Shown: piece by piece, positions 1 to 7,466 of the stretch
Layout of the letters: every line of letters starts with the position of its first letter
Position numbering within the stretch: the stretch's first letter is position 1
Assembly (NCBI RefSeq): GCF_018383905.1
Contig: NZ_JAGYWA010000005.1
Location: forward strand, 248,001 to 312,000
DNA length: 64,000 nt
Reading direction: 5' to 3'
Source of the DNA: Flavobacterium branchiicola
GTDB taxonomy: Bacteria; Bacteroidota; Bacteroidia; Flavobacteriales; Flavobacteriaceae
Translations under genes and position numbers: made by a program
Notes under the pieces: model-generated
Database searches by the model: none
What the model was told of the DNA's origin: nothing
Seen by the model: only the letters and a program-made list of their open reading frames with translations

Positions 1-1
1 T

Positions 2-406
2 CCGATTGTTTCTGAGGAACAGGAAAATAATATTGCTTTGGTTTTGGCCAATAAATCGTCAAGTTTAGATACCGACGTAAAATATCAGGAATCGATTTCA
101 GACAAAGAAAACTATTTTCCGAGTCCGGCGGTTTTTGTTTATACGTTGCCAAATATTTGTCTGGGCGAAATAAGTATTCGTCATCAGCTGAAAAGTGAAA
201 ATTCTTTCTTTATATTTGATGCTTTCAACGCTGAATTTATGTCGAACTATTCAGATATTCTCTTAAACACAAACAAAGCCGATATGGTTTTGTGTGGCTG
301 GACAGAATATTTTGATAATAATTACAAAGCTTTTCTTTGTATTATTAGCAAGGAAGAAAACACAGAATATACAAAAGATACTATCAATACATTATATAAT
401 AAATAA
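2..406 (+). CDS. Ketosynthase-like protein, C-terminal fragment (5' truncated by window edge)
   Basis: The frame is open from the window edge, so the true start lies upstream. The visible 134 residues include a stretch beginning SPAVFVYTLPNICLGE and a later MVLCGWTEYF. Both resemble the C-terminal part of the small beta-ketoacyl-synthase-like proteins found in aryl-polyene and flexirubin clusters. The stop is two bases before the ACP gene, so it belongs to the same operon. No catalytic cysteine can be judged because the N-terminal half is missing. The role in polyene chain assembly is inferred from family resemblance and context; an unrelated pigment-cluster protein is possible. Confidence 0.6.
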   Translation, partial: PIVSEEQENNIALVLANKSSSLDTDVKYQESISDKENYFPSPAVFVYTLPNICLGEISIRHQLKSENSFFIFDAFNAEFMSNYSDILLNTNKADMVLCGWTEYFDNNYKAFLCIISKEENTEYTKDTINTLYNK

Positions 407-408
407 TC

Positions 409-666
409 ATGGAAGCATTAAAAGAAGAATTAAAAAATAAAATCATTACTACTTTAAACCTTGAAGATATTGCAATTGAAGACATTGCTGATAACGATCC
501 TTTGTTTGGAGACGGTTTAGGTTTAGACTCGATTGATGCACTTGAATTGATCGTGATTCTGGATAAAGATTACGGAATTAAATTAGTTGACCCGAAAGAA
601 GGAAAAACAATTTTCCAGTCTATCGAAACTATGGCAGCTTATATTAGCGCTAACAGAACTAAATAA
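409..666 (+). CDS. Acyl carrier protein of the pigment cluster
   Basis: An 85-residue acidic protein with the ACP signature LGLDSIDALELIV. Ser41 in DSID is the expected 4'-phosphopantetheine attachment site. Size and motif fit a discrete type II polyketide/fatty acid ACP that carries the growing polyene chain in the cytoplasm. It follows the ketosynthase-like gene by two bases and precedes the ketosynthase pair, which suggests it serves this cluster rather than general fatty acid synthesis. A second ACP, usual in such clusters, is not visible here and may be upstream of the window. Confidence 0.9.
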   Translation: MEALKEELKNKIITTLNLEDIAIEDIADNDPLFGDGLGLDSIDALELIVILDKDYGIKLVDPKEGKTIFQSIETMAAYISANRTK

Positions 667-681
667 GACTGCTTGGACTGG

Positions 682-746
682 CTTAGATTTTTAGACTTTT
701 TAGACAAGTCTTTCATCTAAGAAGTCTAAAAATCCAAAAATCTAAG
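682..746. repeat. Intra-operon stem-loop with direct repeats
   Basis: Arms at 682-705 and 724-746 pair over 20 positions (11 bp, a 4x3 internal loop, then 9 bp) around an 18-base loop. A 16-base unit, TCTAAGAAGTCTAAAA, also occurs twice at 716-731 and 741-756, with a 25-base period. It fills the whole gap between the ACP and ketosynthase genes and ends at the ketosynthase start codon. It has no T-run directly after the stem, so it looks more like an mRNA processing or stability element than a terminator. Confidence 0.7.
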
Positions 747-755
747 AAGTCTAAA

Positions 756-1955
756 ATGAAAAAAGGTGTTGCAATAACGGGCATGGGAATTATTTCTTCG
801 ATTGGGAATTCAGTCGAGGAAAATTATATTTCTTTGATCGAAAATAAAATCGGTATTTCCCGTATTGAAAATATTCCGACGGTTCATGCTGATGTTATAA
901 AAGTTGGTGAAATCAAAAAAACCAATGACGAACTGATTGCTGAATTACAGCTTTCTGAAAATAATAATTTTTCGAGAACCGCTATGATTGGTACTTTGGC
1001 AGCAAAACAAGCTGTTGAAAATGCCGGAATTTCATCAATAAACGAATTCAGAACCGGACTTATTTCAGCCACTAGCGTGGGCGGAATGGATATGACGGAA
1101 AAACATTATTATGATTATTTCGAAAAACCGGAATTGGTAAAATTTATCACTTGTCATGATGGTGGTGATGTAGCGCAAAAAATCGCAGACGAATTAGGTT
1201 TAAAAGGAATCGTTACTACTATAAGTACCGCCTGTTCGTCGGCAGCAAATTCAATTATGTTGGGCGCAAGACTAATCAAAACAGGGAAATTAGATCGAGT
1301 AATTGTGGGCGGAACAGATGCTTTGGCAAAATTCACCATCAACGGATTTAAGACTCTGATGATTTTATCTGACGATTACAACAAACCTTTCGACAATACC
1401 AGAAAAGGTTTAAATCTTGGAGAAGCGGCGGCTTTTTTAGTTTTAGAATCGGATGAAATTGTGGCTAAGCAAAACAAAAAAGTATTAGCAAGAGTTTCCG
1501 GTTACGGAAATGCAAACGATGCTTTTCATCAAACTGCTTCTTCAGAAAATGGAGACGGCGCTTATTTGGCGATGAAAAAAGCTTTTGAAGTTTCGGGTTT
1601 ACAACCTTCTCAAATTGACTATATCAACGTACACGGAACGGCAACTCCAAATAACGATTTATCTGAAGGAAGAGCTTTACTTCGAATTTATGAAAACGAA
1701 AAAGTACCGGATTTCAGTTCTACAAAGCCTTTTACCGGACACACTTTAGCGGCCGCAGCTGCAATTGAAGCCGTATATAGTGTTTTGGCAATTCAGAATA
1801 ATGTGGTTTATCCGAATTTGAATTTCGAAACTCCGATGGAAGAATTTGATCTTCAACCGCAGACTTCCTTAAAAAACAAAAATATCGAACACGTTTTATC
1901 CAATTCTTTTGGTTTTGGAGGAAATTGTTCTACCCTTATATTTTCAAAAAGCTAA
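756..1955 (+). CDS. Beta-ketoacyl-ACP synthase (active ketosynthase, ApeO-like)
   Basis: A 399-residue thiolase-fold condensing enzyme of normal FabF length. The triad is intact: Cys160 in STACSSAAN, His293 in NVHGTATPNND, and His329 in KPFTGHTLAAA. It would catalyse decarboxylative Claisen condensation of malonyl-ACP with the growing polyene on the cluster ACP. The next gene overlaps it by one base (TAATG) and encodes a homologue without the triad, so the pair reads as a ketosynthase/chain-length-factor heterodimer, as described for aryl polyene synthesis. The ATG at 756 directly abuts the upstream hairpin. Confidence 0.9.
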   Translation: MKKGVAITGMGIISSIGNSVEENYISLIENKIGISRIENIPTVHADVIKVGEIKKTNDELIAELQLSENNNFSRTAMIGTLAAKQAVENAGISSINEFRTGLISATSVGGMDMTEKHYYDYFEKPELVKFITCHDGGDVAQKIADELGLKGIVTTISTACSSAANSIMLGARLIKTGKLDRVIVGGTDALAKFTINGFKTLMILSDDYNKPFDNTRKGLNLGEAAAFLVLESDEIVAKQNKKVLARVSGYGNANDAFHQTASSENGDGAYLAMKKAFEVSGLQPSQIDYINVHGTATPNNDLSEGRALLRIYENEKVPDFSSTKPFTGHTLAAAAAIEAVYSVLAIQNNVVYPNLNFETPMEEFDLQPQTSLKNKNIEHVLSNSFGFGGNCSTLIFSKS

Positions 1956-3019
1956 TGACAAAAAAAACATATATAAATGGAGTAGGCTGTATTTCGACTC
2001 AAAAAACATTTGATACTGTTTTTTTAGAAGAAGCCATTGTAAACCAAAATGAAACAGTACTTTCTATCGTTTCACCGGTATACAAAGAGTATATTTCTCC
2101 CGCTGCTATCAGAAGAATGGCAAAAGGGGTAAAAAACGGAATCGTAGCTTCGGCTTTGGCAATGAAAGATGCAAATGTTGAAAACGTAGACGCGATCATT
2201 ACCGGAACAGGTTTGGGCTGTATAGAAGATTCTGAAAAATTCCTGAAAAATATTCTGGATAATAACGAAGAGTTTTTAACTCCAACTTCGTTTATTCAAT
2301 CGACTCATAATACGGTTGGTGCTCAAATTGCACTTTCTTTACAATGCAAAGGCTATAATTTTACGTATGTAAACGGTGCGGTTTCTTTTGAATCGGCGCT
2401 TTTGGATGCCAAAATGCAGATTGAAGAAGACGAAGCCAATTCAGTTTTAGTTGGTGGTGTTGACGAAAATGGAGATTATACAATTTCACTTTTCAAATTG
2501 GCCGGAAGAATTAAAAAAGAAAATGATCTTCCATCTCAAGTTTTAAATGCAAATTCAAGTGGTATTGTTTATGGTGAAGGTGCTAGTTTTTTTGTTTTAG
2601 AAAATGAACGAAAAGAAAACACATATGCCGAAATCTTAGATGTTGACATACAAAATTCATTAGAAGAAAATGAGGTTGAAACTGCCATTGTCAATTTTCT
2701 AAAGGCAAATAATTTAGAAATTTCAGATCTTGACGCTGTTGTTTTAGGTTTTGACGGAAACGCAGATTCTGATTTTTATTATAAGAATCTTGCCGAAAAT
2801 ACTTTCATAGAAACACCTCAGCTTTATTACAAACATTTAAGCGGCGCATACGACACGGCTTCGGCTTTTGCTTTGTGGATGGCTTCTAAAGTTTTAAAAA
2901 CGCAGGAAATTCCAGAAATTATAAAAGTAAATTCGGTTGCAAAATCAGAATACAAAACCATTTTACTATACAATCAGGTAAATGGAAAAAATCATAGTTT
3001 TACGTTGCTTTCAAAATGA
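1955..3019 (+). CDS. Chain-length-factor-like ketosynthase homologue lacking catalytic residues
   Basis: I use the ATG at 1955 (354 residues), which overlaps the ketosynthase stop as TAATG; a possible upstream start at 1925 would lie inside that gene. The fold is recognisable but the active site is gone. By eye alignment, the Cys region reads YVNGAVSFESAL (Cys to Ala), the first His region reads VVLGFDGNADSD, and the second His region reads YYKHLSGAYDTAS. Such partners act as chain length factors in type II polyketide synthases. The tandem, overlapping arrangement supports obligate heterodimer formation. It could instead be a structural partner of another ketosynthase in the cluster. Confidence 0.82.
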   Translation: MTKKTYINGVGCISTQKTFDTVFLEEAIVNQNETVLSIVSPVYKEYISPAAIRRMAKGVKNGIVASALAMKDANVENVDAIITGTGLGCIEDSEKFLKNILDNNEEFLTPTSFIQSTHNTVGAQIALSLQCKGYNFTYVNGAVSFESALLDAKMQIEEDEANSVLVGGVDENGDYTISLFKLAGRIKKENDLPSQVLNANSSGIVYGEGASFFVLENERKENTYAEILDVDIQNSLEENEVETAIVNFLKANNLEISDLDAVVLGFDGNADSDFYYKNLAENTFIETPQLYYKHLSGAYDTASAFALWMASKVLKTQEIPEIIKVNSVAKSEYKTILLYNQVNGKNHSFTLLSK

Positions 3020-3819
3020 TAACGCATAAAAACATCTCACTCTTTTTTATTTTTTTATTGCTTATTCTGAATCTACTGAATCTTTATACGGCAATTAACT
3101 TTTGGTGGTTTGTTTTGATTATTTTGATTTGGATCGGAATAAATGCTTTCGGTTCTGCCCGAATTTCTTCCAATTATCACGTAAAAGCCTTCTGCAATAA
3201 TCCATCGGAAACCGAAAAAAAAATCGCTTTGACTTTTGATGACGGTCCGAGCATTTATACTTTAGAAGTTTTAGAACTTTTAAGAACGTATAATGCCAAA
3301 GCCACTTTTTTCTGTATTGGAAAAAATATTGAAGCTCATCCGGAAATTCTTCAAAAAGTGATTGATAAAGGTCATTTAGTTGGAAATCATTCTTATTCGC
3401 ATTCTAAATTTTTCGATTTTTATCATGAAGCGAAAATAACTGATGAACTTCGTAAAACAGATAAATTGCTGGAAAAATTTACTTCTGGAAAAATAAACTT
3501 CTTTCGTCCGCCTTACGGAGTTACTACTCCTTCCATTCGCAGAGCTTTAAAAAAAACCGGACACAAAGTTATTGGCTGGAATATCCGTTCGCTTGATGGA
3601 GGGATAAAAGATGAAAAACTCATTTTGAATCGGATTAAAAAAAGGGTTTCTCCCGGCGGAATTGTACTTTTGCATGATACTGCTCCACATTCTGTTTTGG
3701 TACTGGAACAGTTTTTGCAATTTTTACAGCAAAATAATTATGAAGTTGTTTCTGTGGAAGAACTTTTGAAACTTAAGGCTTATTTAACTGACTCTGATAA
3801 AAGTAATTTATTAGATTAA
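3016..3819 (+). CDS. Polysaccharide deacetylase family protein (NodB-type, CE4)
   Basis: 267 residues. Two hydrophobic segments span residues 8-45, followed by a NodB domain. The motifs are TFDDGP (73-78), His125 and His129 in NHSYSHS, RPPYG (164-168), and LLHD with His220, so the metal site and catalytic residues appear complete. The family removes N- or O-acetyl groups from glycans. In a pigment operon it may deacetylate a sugar, or the carrier that anchors the polyene; that role is inference. ATGA overlap with the upstream stop indicates translational coupling. The membrane anchor suggests action at the periplasmic face of the inner membrane. Confidence 0.85.
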   Translation: MITHKNISLFFIFLLLILNLLNLYTAINFWWFVLIILIWIGINAFGSARISSNYHVKAFCNNPSETEKKIALTFDDGPSIYTLEVLELLRTYNAKATFFCIGKNIEAHPEILQKVIDKGHLVGNHSYSHSKFFDFYHEAKITDELRKTDKLLEKFTSGKINFFRPPYGVTTPSIRRALKKTGHKVIGWNIRSLDGGIKDEKLILNRIKKRVSPGGIVLLHDTAPHSVLVLEQFLQFLQQNNYEVVSVEELLKLKAYLTDSDKSNLLD

Positions 3820-3836
3820 TATATAGTTATACGAAA

Positions 3837-4643
3837 ATGGCTGAAGAATTATATTTTTTAAAACTAAACCCTAATGTAGCTAAAATTAAATTAGTTCATT
3901 TTCTTAATGTTAAAGATGAATTTTCATATCGAGAATACATTAATAAACATTCGAACAAATCATTGATTTTTGATGATATTTTAAAAAAAATTGAAGTCAA
4001 TATTGAATTATTATCAAGGGATGAATTTATGAGTATCTTTTATTGGTTTTACAGAAGGATTGAATCTCTAAATTCTAATTTAAATTATACAGACCAGGAA
4101 GAAAAACTTCATAATCAACTGAGTAATTGCGGAATGGAATTGTTTTTTGAAATACCTTCTAAAACACCAGTCAGAAAATTTCATAGTGTTTTAAATGATT
4201 ACGAATGCCAAAAAACAGATTTAAGTTTTATATGTAAATCAGAAGAATTTAATGATTTTTTAAAATATGGGATCTGTTTTACAGGAGAGTTATTTCTTTT
4301 TCTTAATAAATATTACTATAAAGATGAAAGTGATACAGAAATTCAAAAAGAAATTGAAAAGATAAATTTAAATTACGGAAAATCTTATCATGAACTAGCT
4401 TTAAAAGAATTTATGATAACCTATGAATTTAATATAGAAACAATAAATCTATTACCATCATTATTAGAATTTAGAAGAAATACCATGCATTTATCTTCTG
4501 TTTCTTATCCAGATGAGCTTAGTGATTTATTAAGTCGAGAAGATGATTTAATTAATTTAGCAAGCATTTATTACTATTTCTTAGATCTAAGAGAAAAGTT
4601 AGATAATTATTCTGGTACAATTTTAAGGTTGCATTCTTTTTAA
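3837..4643 (+). CDS. Uncharacterised protein inserted in the pigment operon
   Basis: 268 residues with no signal peptide and no motif I recognise. It is rich in Leu, Asn, Glu and aromatic residues, probably all-helical and cytoplasmic. It starts 17 bases after the deacetylase and is followed by a 57-base gap before the LolA-like gene. Its DNA is visibly more AT-rich, with more ATT, TTA and AAT codons, than its neighbours. This suggests later acquisition. Nothing in it fits a known aryl-polyene function. The reading frame is open throughout and codon-like, so I regard it as a real gene of unknown role. Confidence 0.75.
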   Translation: MAEELYFLKLNPNVAKIKLVHFLNVKDEFSYREYINKHSNKSLIFDDILKKIEVNIELLSRDEFMSIFYWFYRRIESLNSNLNYTDQEEKLHNQLSNCGMELFFEIPSKTPVRKFHSVLNDYECQKTDLSFICKSEEFNDFLKYGICFTGELFLFLNKYYYKDESDTEIQKEIEKINLNYGKSYHELALKEFMITYEFNIETINLLPSLLEFRRNTMHLSSVSYPDELSDLLSREDDLINLASIYYYFLDLREKLDNYSGTILRLHSF

Positions 4644-4700
4644 TAATTTTAAATCAAGCAGGTTTTAAAATCAAATATCTGTCAAACAATTTATAAAAAT

Positions 4701-5327
4701 ATGAAAACTAAAATAGCGCTATTAATTCTATTTATTTCAGGCAGTTTGTTCGCTCAGGAACAAAAAATGACGGATGCTGAAATTGCTTCTTTTAAACAAG
4801 ATGTAAATGTAGTGGCCAAAAAAATCAAAACTTTAAGTACCGATTTTGTTCAGTACAAACATTTAGATTTTTTATCGAAAGACATTGAAACTTCCGGAAA
4901 AATGGTTTTTAAGGAACCGGCGTTATTGTCATGGCAATACAAAAAACCATACAATTACAGTATTGTTTTTAAGAACGGAAAAATCCTGATTAACGATGAA
5001 GGAAAGAAAAGCGCGGTTGATATTGGCAATAGTAAAATATTTGCCCGCATCAACAAATTGATTATTGGAAGTGTTAGTGGAAATATGTTTGATGACAAAG
5101 AATTTACGATTTCGTATTTTAAATTAAAAGGTCAGAATCTGGCAAAATTTATTCCTAAAGATGCTACGCTGAAAAAATACATCAAACAAATCGAGCTGAC
5201 ATTTGATAAAGAAGAAGCAACTGTAGTTCAGGTAAAATTATTAGAATCATCTGAAGATTATACCCGAATTGTACTTAAAAATAAAGTGATCAATGCAAAA
5301 ATCGACGATTCAGTTTTTACTAATTAA
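4701..5327 (+). CDS. LolA-like outer-membrane lipoprotein carrier
   Basis: 208 residues with a cleavable signal peptide (about residues 1-18, ending SLFAQ). A LolA/LolB-type fold follows, with sequences such as LSTDFVQYKH and ALLSWQYKKPYNYS. LolA-like proteins in pigment clusters (ApeL type) are thought to ferry the lipid-linked product or a cluster lipoprotein across the periplasm. The gene is not in a general lol context here, which argues for a pigment-dedicated copy. Its 3' end overlaps the next reading frame by 35 bases. Confidence 0.8.
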   Translation: MKTKIALLILFISGSLFAQEQKMTDAEIASFKQDVNVVAKKIKTLSTDFVQYKHLDFLSKDIETSGKMVFKEPALLSWQYKKPYNYSIVFKNGKILINDEGKKSAVDIGNSKIFARINKLIIGSVSGNMFDDKEFTISYFKLKGQNLAKFIPKDATLKKYIKQIELTFDKEEATVVQVKLLESSEDYTRIVLKNKVINAKIDDSVFTN

Positions 5328-5928
5328 TTGTTTTCTGGCAATTGTTTTAGTTTCTTGTGGCTCGGTCACGAAAAATTATACGCCTAAAACATTAGATAAA
5401 ACCAAGATTGAGATTCCTTATTTCTCTGACGCCAAAACAGATTATGTTTATAAAACCAACATTACGGTTTATGGTCATGAAATGTCCGGAATTTTTATTG
5501 CCAAGAAAATAAACGATACTACACATCGTGTTGTTTTTACAACTGAATTCGGGAACAAATTGATGGATTTAGAAATTTCGCAGAACAGTTTCAAAGTCAA
5601 TTCAATAGTTGCTGAACTCGACCGAAAAATTCTGATTAATACGCTGGAAGAAGATTTCAGACTGCTTTTGAAAAACGAATATTTAATTCAGGAGCAATTC
5701 GAAAATGAAGAAAATAACATTTATAAATCGGCAGACGGGAAACGCGACAACTATCTTTTCTTTTCGAAAAAAGATCAGAAATTAGAAAAAGTAGTGCGTT
5801 CTTCTAAAACAAAAGAAAAAATAACATTTACTTTTACTTTAGAAAACGATACTTTTGCTAAAAAAGTTGTCATTTTGCATCAAAATATCAAGCTGAAAAT
5901 TGAGCTGAATTATTTTAAATCAGAATAA
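5293..5928 (+). CDS. Lipoprotein of the flexirubin/aryl polyene cluster
   Basis: 211 residues. The N-terminus MQKSTIQF is followed by a hydrophobic stretch and the lipobox LVSC, so the mature protein should begin at Cys22 and be lipidated. The start lies 35 bases inside the LolA-like gene. That start is needed for a complete signal peptide, and I see no better in-frame ATG downstream. The rest is a beta-rich, charged sequence without a motif I can name. Sitting between a LolA-like carrier and an outer-membrane barrel, it probably acts at the outer membrane in product placement, which is inference. Confidence 0.7.
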   Translation: MQKSTIQFLLINCFLAIVLVSCGSVTKNYTPKTLDKTKIEIPYFSDAKTDYVYKTNITVYGHEMSGIFIAKKINDTTHRVVFTTEFGNKLMDLEISQNSFKVNSIVAELDRKILINTLEEDFRLLLKNEYLIQEQFENEENNIYKSADGKRDNYLFFSKKDQKLEKVVRSSKTKEKITFTFTLENDTFAKKVVILHQNIKLKIELNYFKSE

Positions 5929-5953
5929 AAAACCAAATTAAACCCTACCAAAC

Positions 5954-6583
5954 ATGAAAAAGATAAGCTTAATTACATTCGCTTTATTTGCGGCTCTAAT
6001 ATCATCACAGGCACAAGTAAAAGTTAGTCCCGGTTTAAGAGGTGGTTTAAACCTTGCGAGATTAACTAATATTGATGATAATAATGTAAAATCTGATTAT
6101 TACATTGGTGGTTTGGTCGAAATAAAATTCAATAAATATTTTACGCTTCAGCCTGAATTAACGTATTCAAGACAAGGTTCTGAAGGAAGAGAATATACTA
6201 TAAGTCCTGATGATTATGTTTCTTTCAGACAAGTAAAATATGATCTAAATTATATTACTGTCGGTGCTGTAGCAAAATTTAATTTCCACGGAAGTGGTTT
6301 TCACATTTTAGCGGGTCCATCGCTTGATTTAAAAACAGATGACAATTTTGGTCGTTATGGTTATGATCCTATTGATGTTGATCTTGCATTCACGGGCGGA
6401 ATTGGATATACATTACCAAACGGTTTAACTTTTGAAGCACGTTTTAAACAAGGTTTAATCGATATTTACGGTTATGATGATCTTGATTACCACAATAATA
6501 ATAACGATTATTACTATTATGATAATGTAATTCTAAACCAGGTTTTCCAGTTTGGAATTAGTTATACGTTTAAAACAAAATAA
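5954..6583 (+). CDS. Outer-membrane beta-barrel protein (PorT-like family)
   Basis: 209 residues. A signal peptide ends near SSQAQ (about residue 20), followed by alternating amphipathic strands rich in Tyr, Gly and Asp. The C-terminus, FQFGISYTFKTK, is typical of Bacteroidota barrel proteins. The size suits an eight-stranded barrel. A His/Asn/Asp/Tyr-rich loop occurs near residues 175-195. The gene lies between the cluster lipoprotein and the dehydratase with short gaps, so it is in the operon. A receptor or anchor role for outer-membrane pigment is possible but not shown. Confidence 0.75.
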   Translation: MKKISLITFALFAALISSQAQVKVSPGLRGGLNLARLTNIDDNNVKSDYYIGGLVEIKFNKYFTLQPELTYSRQGSEGREYTISPDDYVSFRQVKYDLNYITVGAVAKFNFHGSGFHILAGPSLDLKTDDNFGRYGYDPIDVDLAFTGGIGYTLPNGLTFEARFKQGLIDIYGYDDLDYHNNNNDYYYYDNVILNQVFQFGISYTFKTK

Positions 6584-6588
6584 AAAAA

Positions 6589-6966
6589 ATGGTTTTAAAA
6601 GACTTTTATAAAGTTCTTTCAGAAGAAAAAACGGGAGATTCCAAGCATACGATTACTATTCTGGTAAACAAAAATCATGAAGTTTTCAAAGGGCATTTTC
6701 CTGGAAATCCAATTATGCCGGGTGTTTGCATGATTCAGATTATTAAAGAACTTACTGAAAAAATTACAGAGAAAACTTTAATGATTCAGACGCTTGCCAA
6801 TGTAAAATTTATGGCATTGATTAATCCGGAAACAAATCCGGAATTACGTTTGGAACTGGACATTACCTCAACCGAAGAAAATTTGGTTAAAGTAAAAAAT
6901 ACCACTTATTTTAATGATACTGTTGCTTTAAAATTGAGCAATGTGTACAAAAAACTGGAACTATGA
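6589..6966 (+). CDS. 3-hydroxyacyl-ACP dehydratase (FabZ-like, ApeI/ApeP type)
   Basis: 125 residues, single hotdog domain. The signature GHFPGNPIMPGV contains the catalytic His36 and the FabZ-type Pro-Gly motif. It would dehydrate 3-hydroxyacyl-ACP intermediates to build conjugated double bonds of the polyene. The protein is somewhat shorter than typical FabZ and lies among pigment genes, favouring a cluster-specific enzyme. It is translationally coupled to the next gene by an ATGA overlap at 6963-6966. Ketoreductase genes, which should act before it, are not visible and are probably upstream. Confidence 0.85.
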   Translation: MVLKDFYKVLSEEKTGDSKHTITILVNKNHEVFKGHFPGNPIMPGVCMIQIIKELTEKITEKTLMIQTLANVKFMALINPETNPELRLELDITSTEENLVKVKNTTYFNDTVALKLSNVYKKLEL

Positions 6967-7448
6967 AACTGTTACTGACTTTACTTTTGTGGGTAAATTT
7001 TGCCGCTACTCCAGATCTTGGAACTATTAGAAAATTGTATACCGGCGTTACAAAATCGGAAAGCAATGCAAAAGAATTCTCAGAAAAAATGGCAGGTGTT
7101 TCTAACAGTGATGATAAACTTTTAGTAGCTTACAAAGCGGCTTCGATTTTGTTGGATTCAAAGTACGAAAAGAAATTACAGGACAAAATGGATCGCTTTA
7201 AAGAAGGTGCAAAATTACTTGAATCGACTATAAAAAGTGAACCAAACAATATCGAAATCAGAATGATCCGATTGAGTATTCAGGAAAATGTACCCGGAAT
7301 TACAGGTTACAAAAAGAATATTAAAGAAGACAAAAAATATCTAACAGAGCATTATGCCGAACAAAGCAATGCTTTAAAAGAATATTTAAAAGACTTTATT
7401 TTACAATCTAAAAGTTTTTCTGAAAAAGAGAAACAGTTCGTGAAGTAA
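6963..7448 (+). CDS. Exported protein of unknown function, pigment operon
   Basis: 161 residues with a short N-terminal signal sequence (about residues 1-16, ending NFAAT). A helical, lysine- and glutamate-rich mature part follows, with a segment LLESTIKSEPNNIEIRMIRL that resembles a single TPR-like helical pair. I recognise no enzymatic motif. The ATGA overlap with the dehydratase gene indicates co-translation, and the glycosyltransferase gene follows after 18 bases. A periplasmic helper role in pigment export is plausible but unproved. Confidence 0.65.
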   Translation: MKLLLTLLLWVNFAATPDLGTIRKLYTGVTKSESNAKEFSEKMAGVSNSDDKLLVAYKAASILLDSKYEKKLQDKMDRFKEGAKLLESTIKSEPNNIEIRMIRLSIQENVPGITGYKKNIKEDKKYLTEHYAEQSNALKEYLKDFILQSKSFSEKEKQFVK

Positions 7449-7466
7449 GCGAAAGCAAAACTCCAG

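Noticed and set aside
1925..1954. Longer N-terminus for the chain-length-factor gene starting at 1925
   Set aside because: It lies inside the ketosynthase gene, and the TAATG overlap at 1953-1957 gives the family-like start MTKKTYINGVG.
5293..5327. Possible frameshift joining the LolA-like and lipoprotein genes across their 35-base overlap
   Set aside because: The first protein has a complete LolA length and the second a full signal peptide with lipobox, so two genes explain the data.
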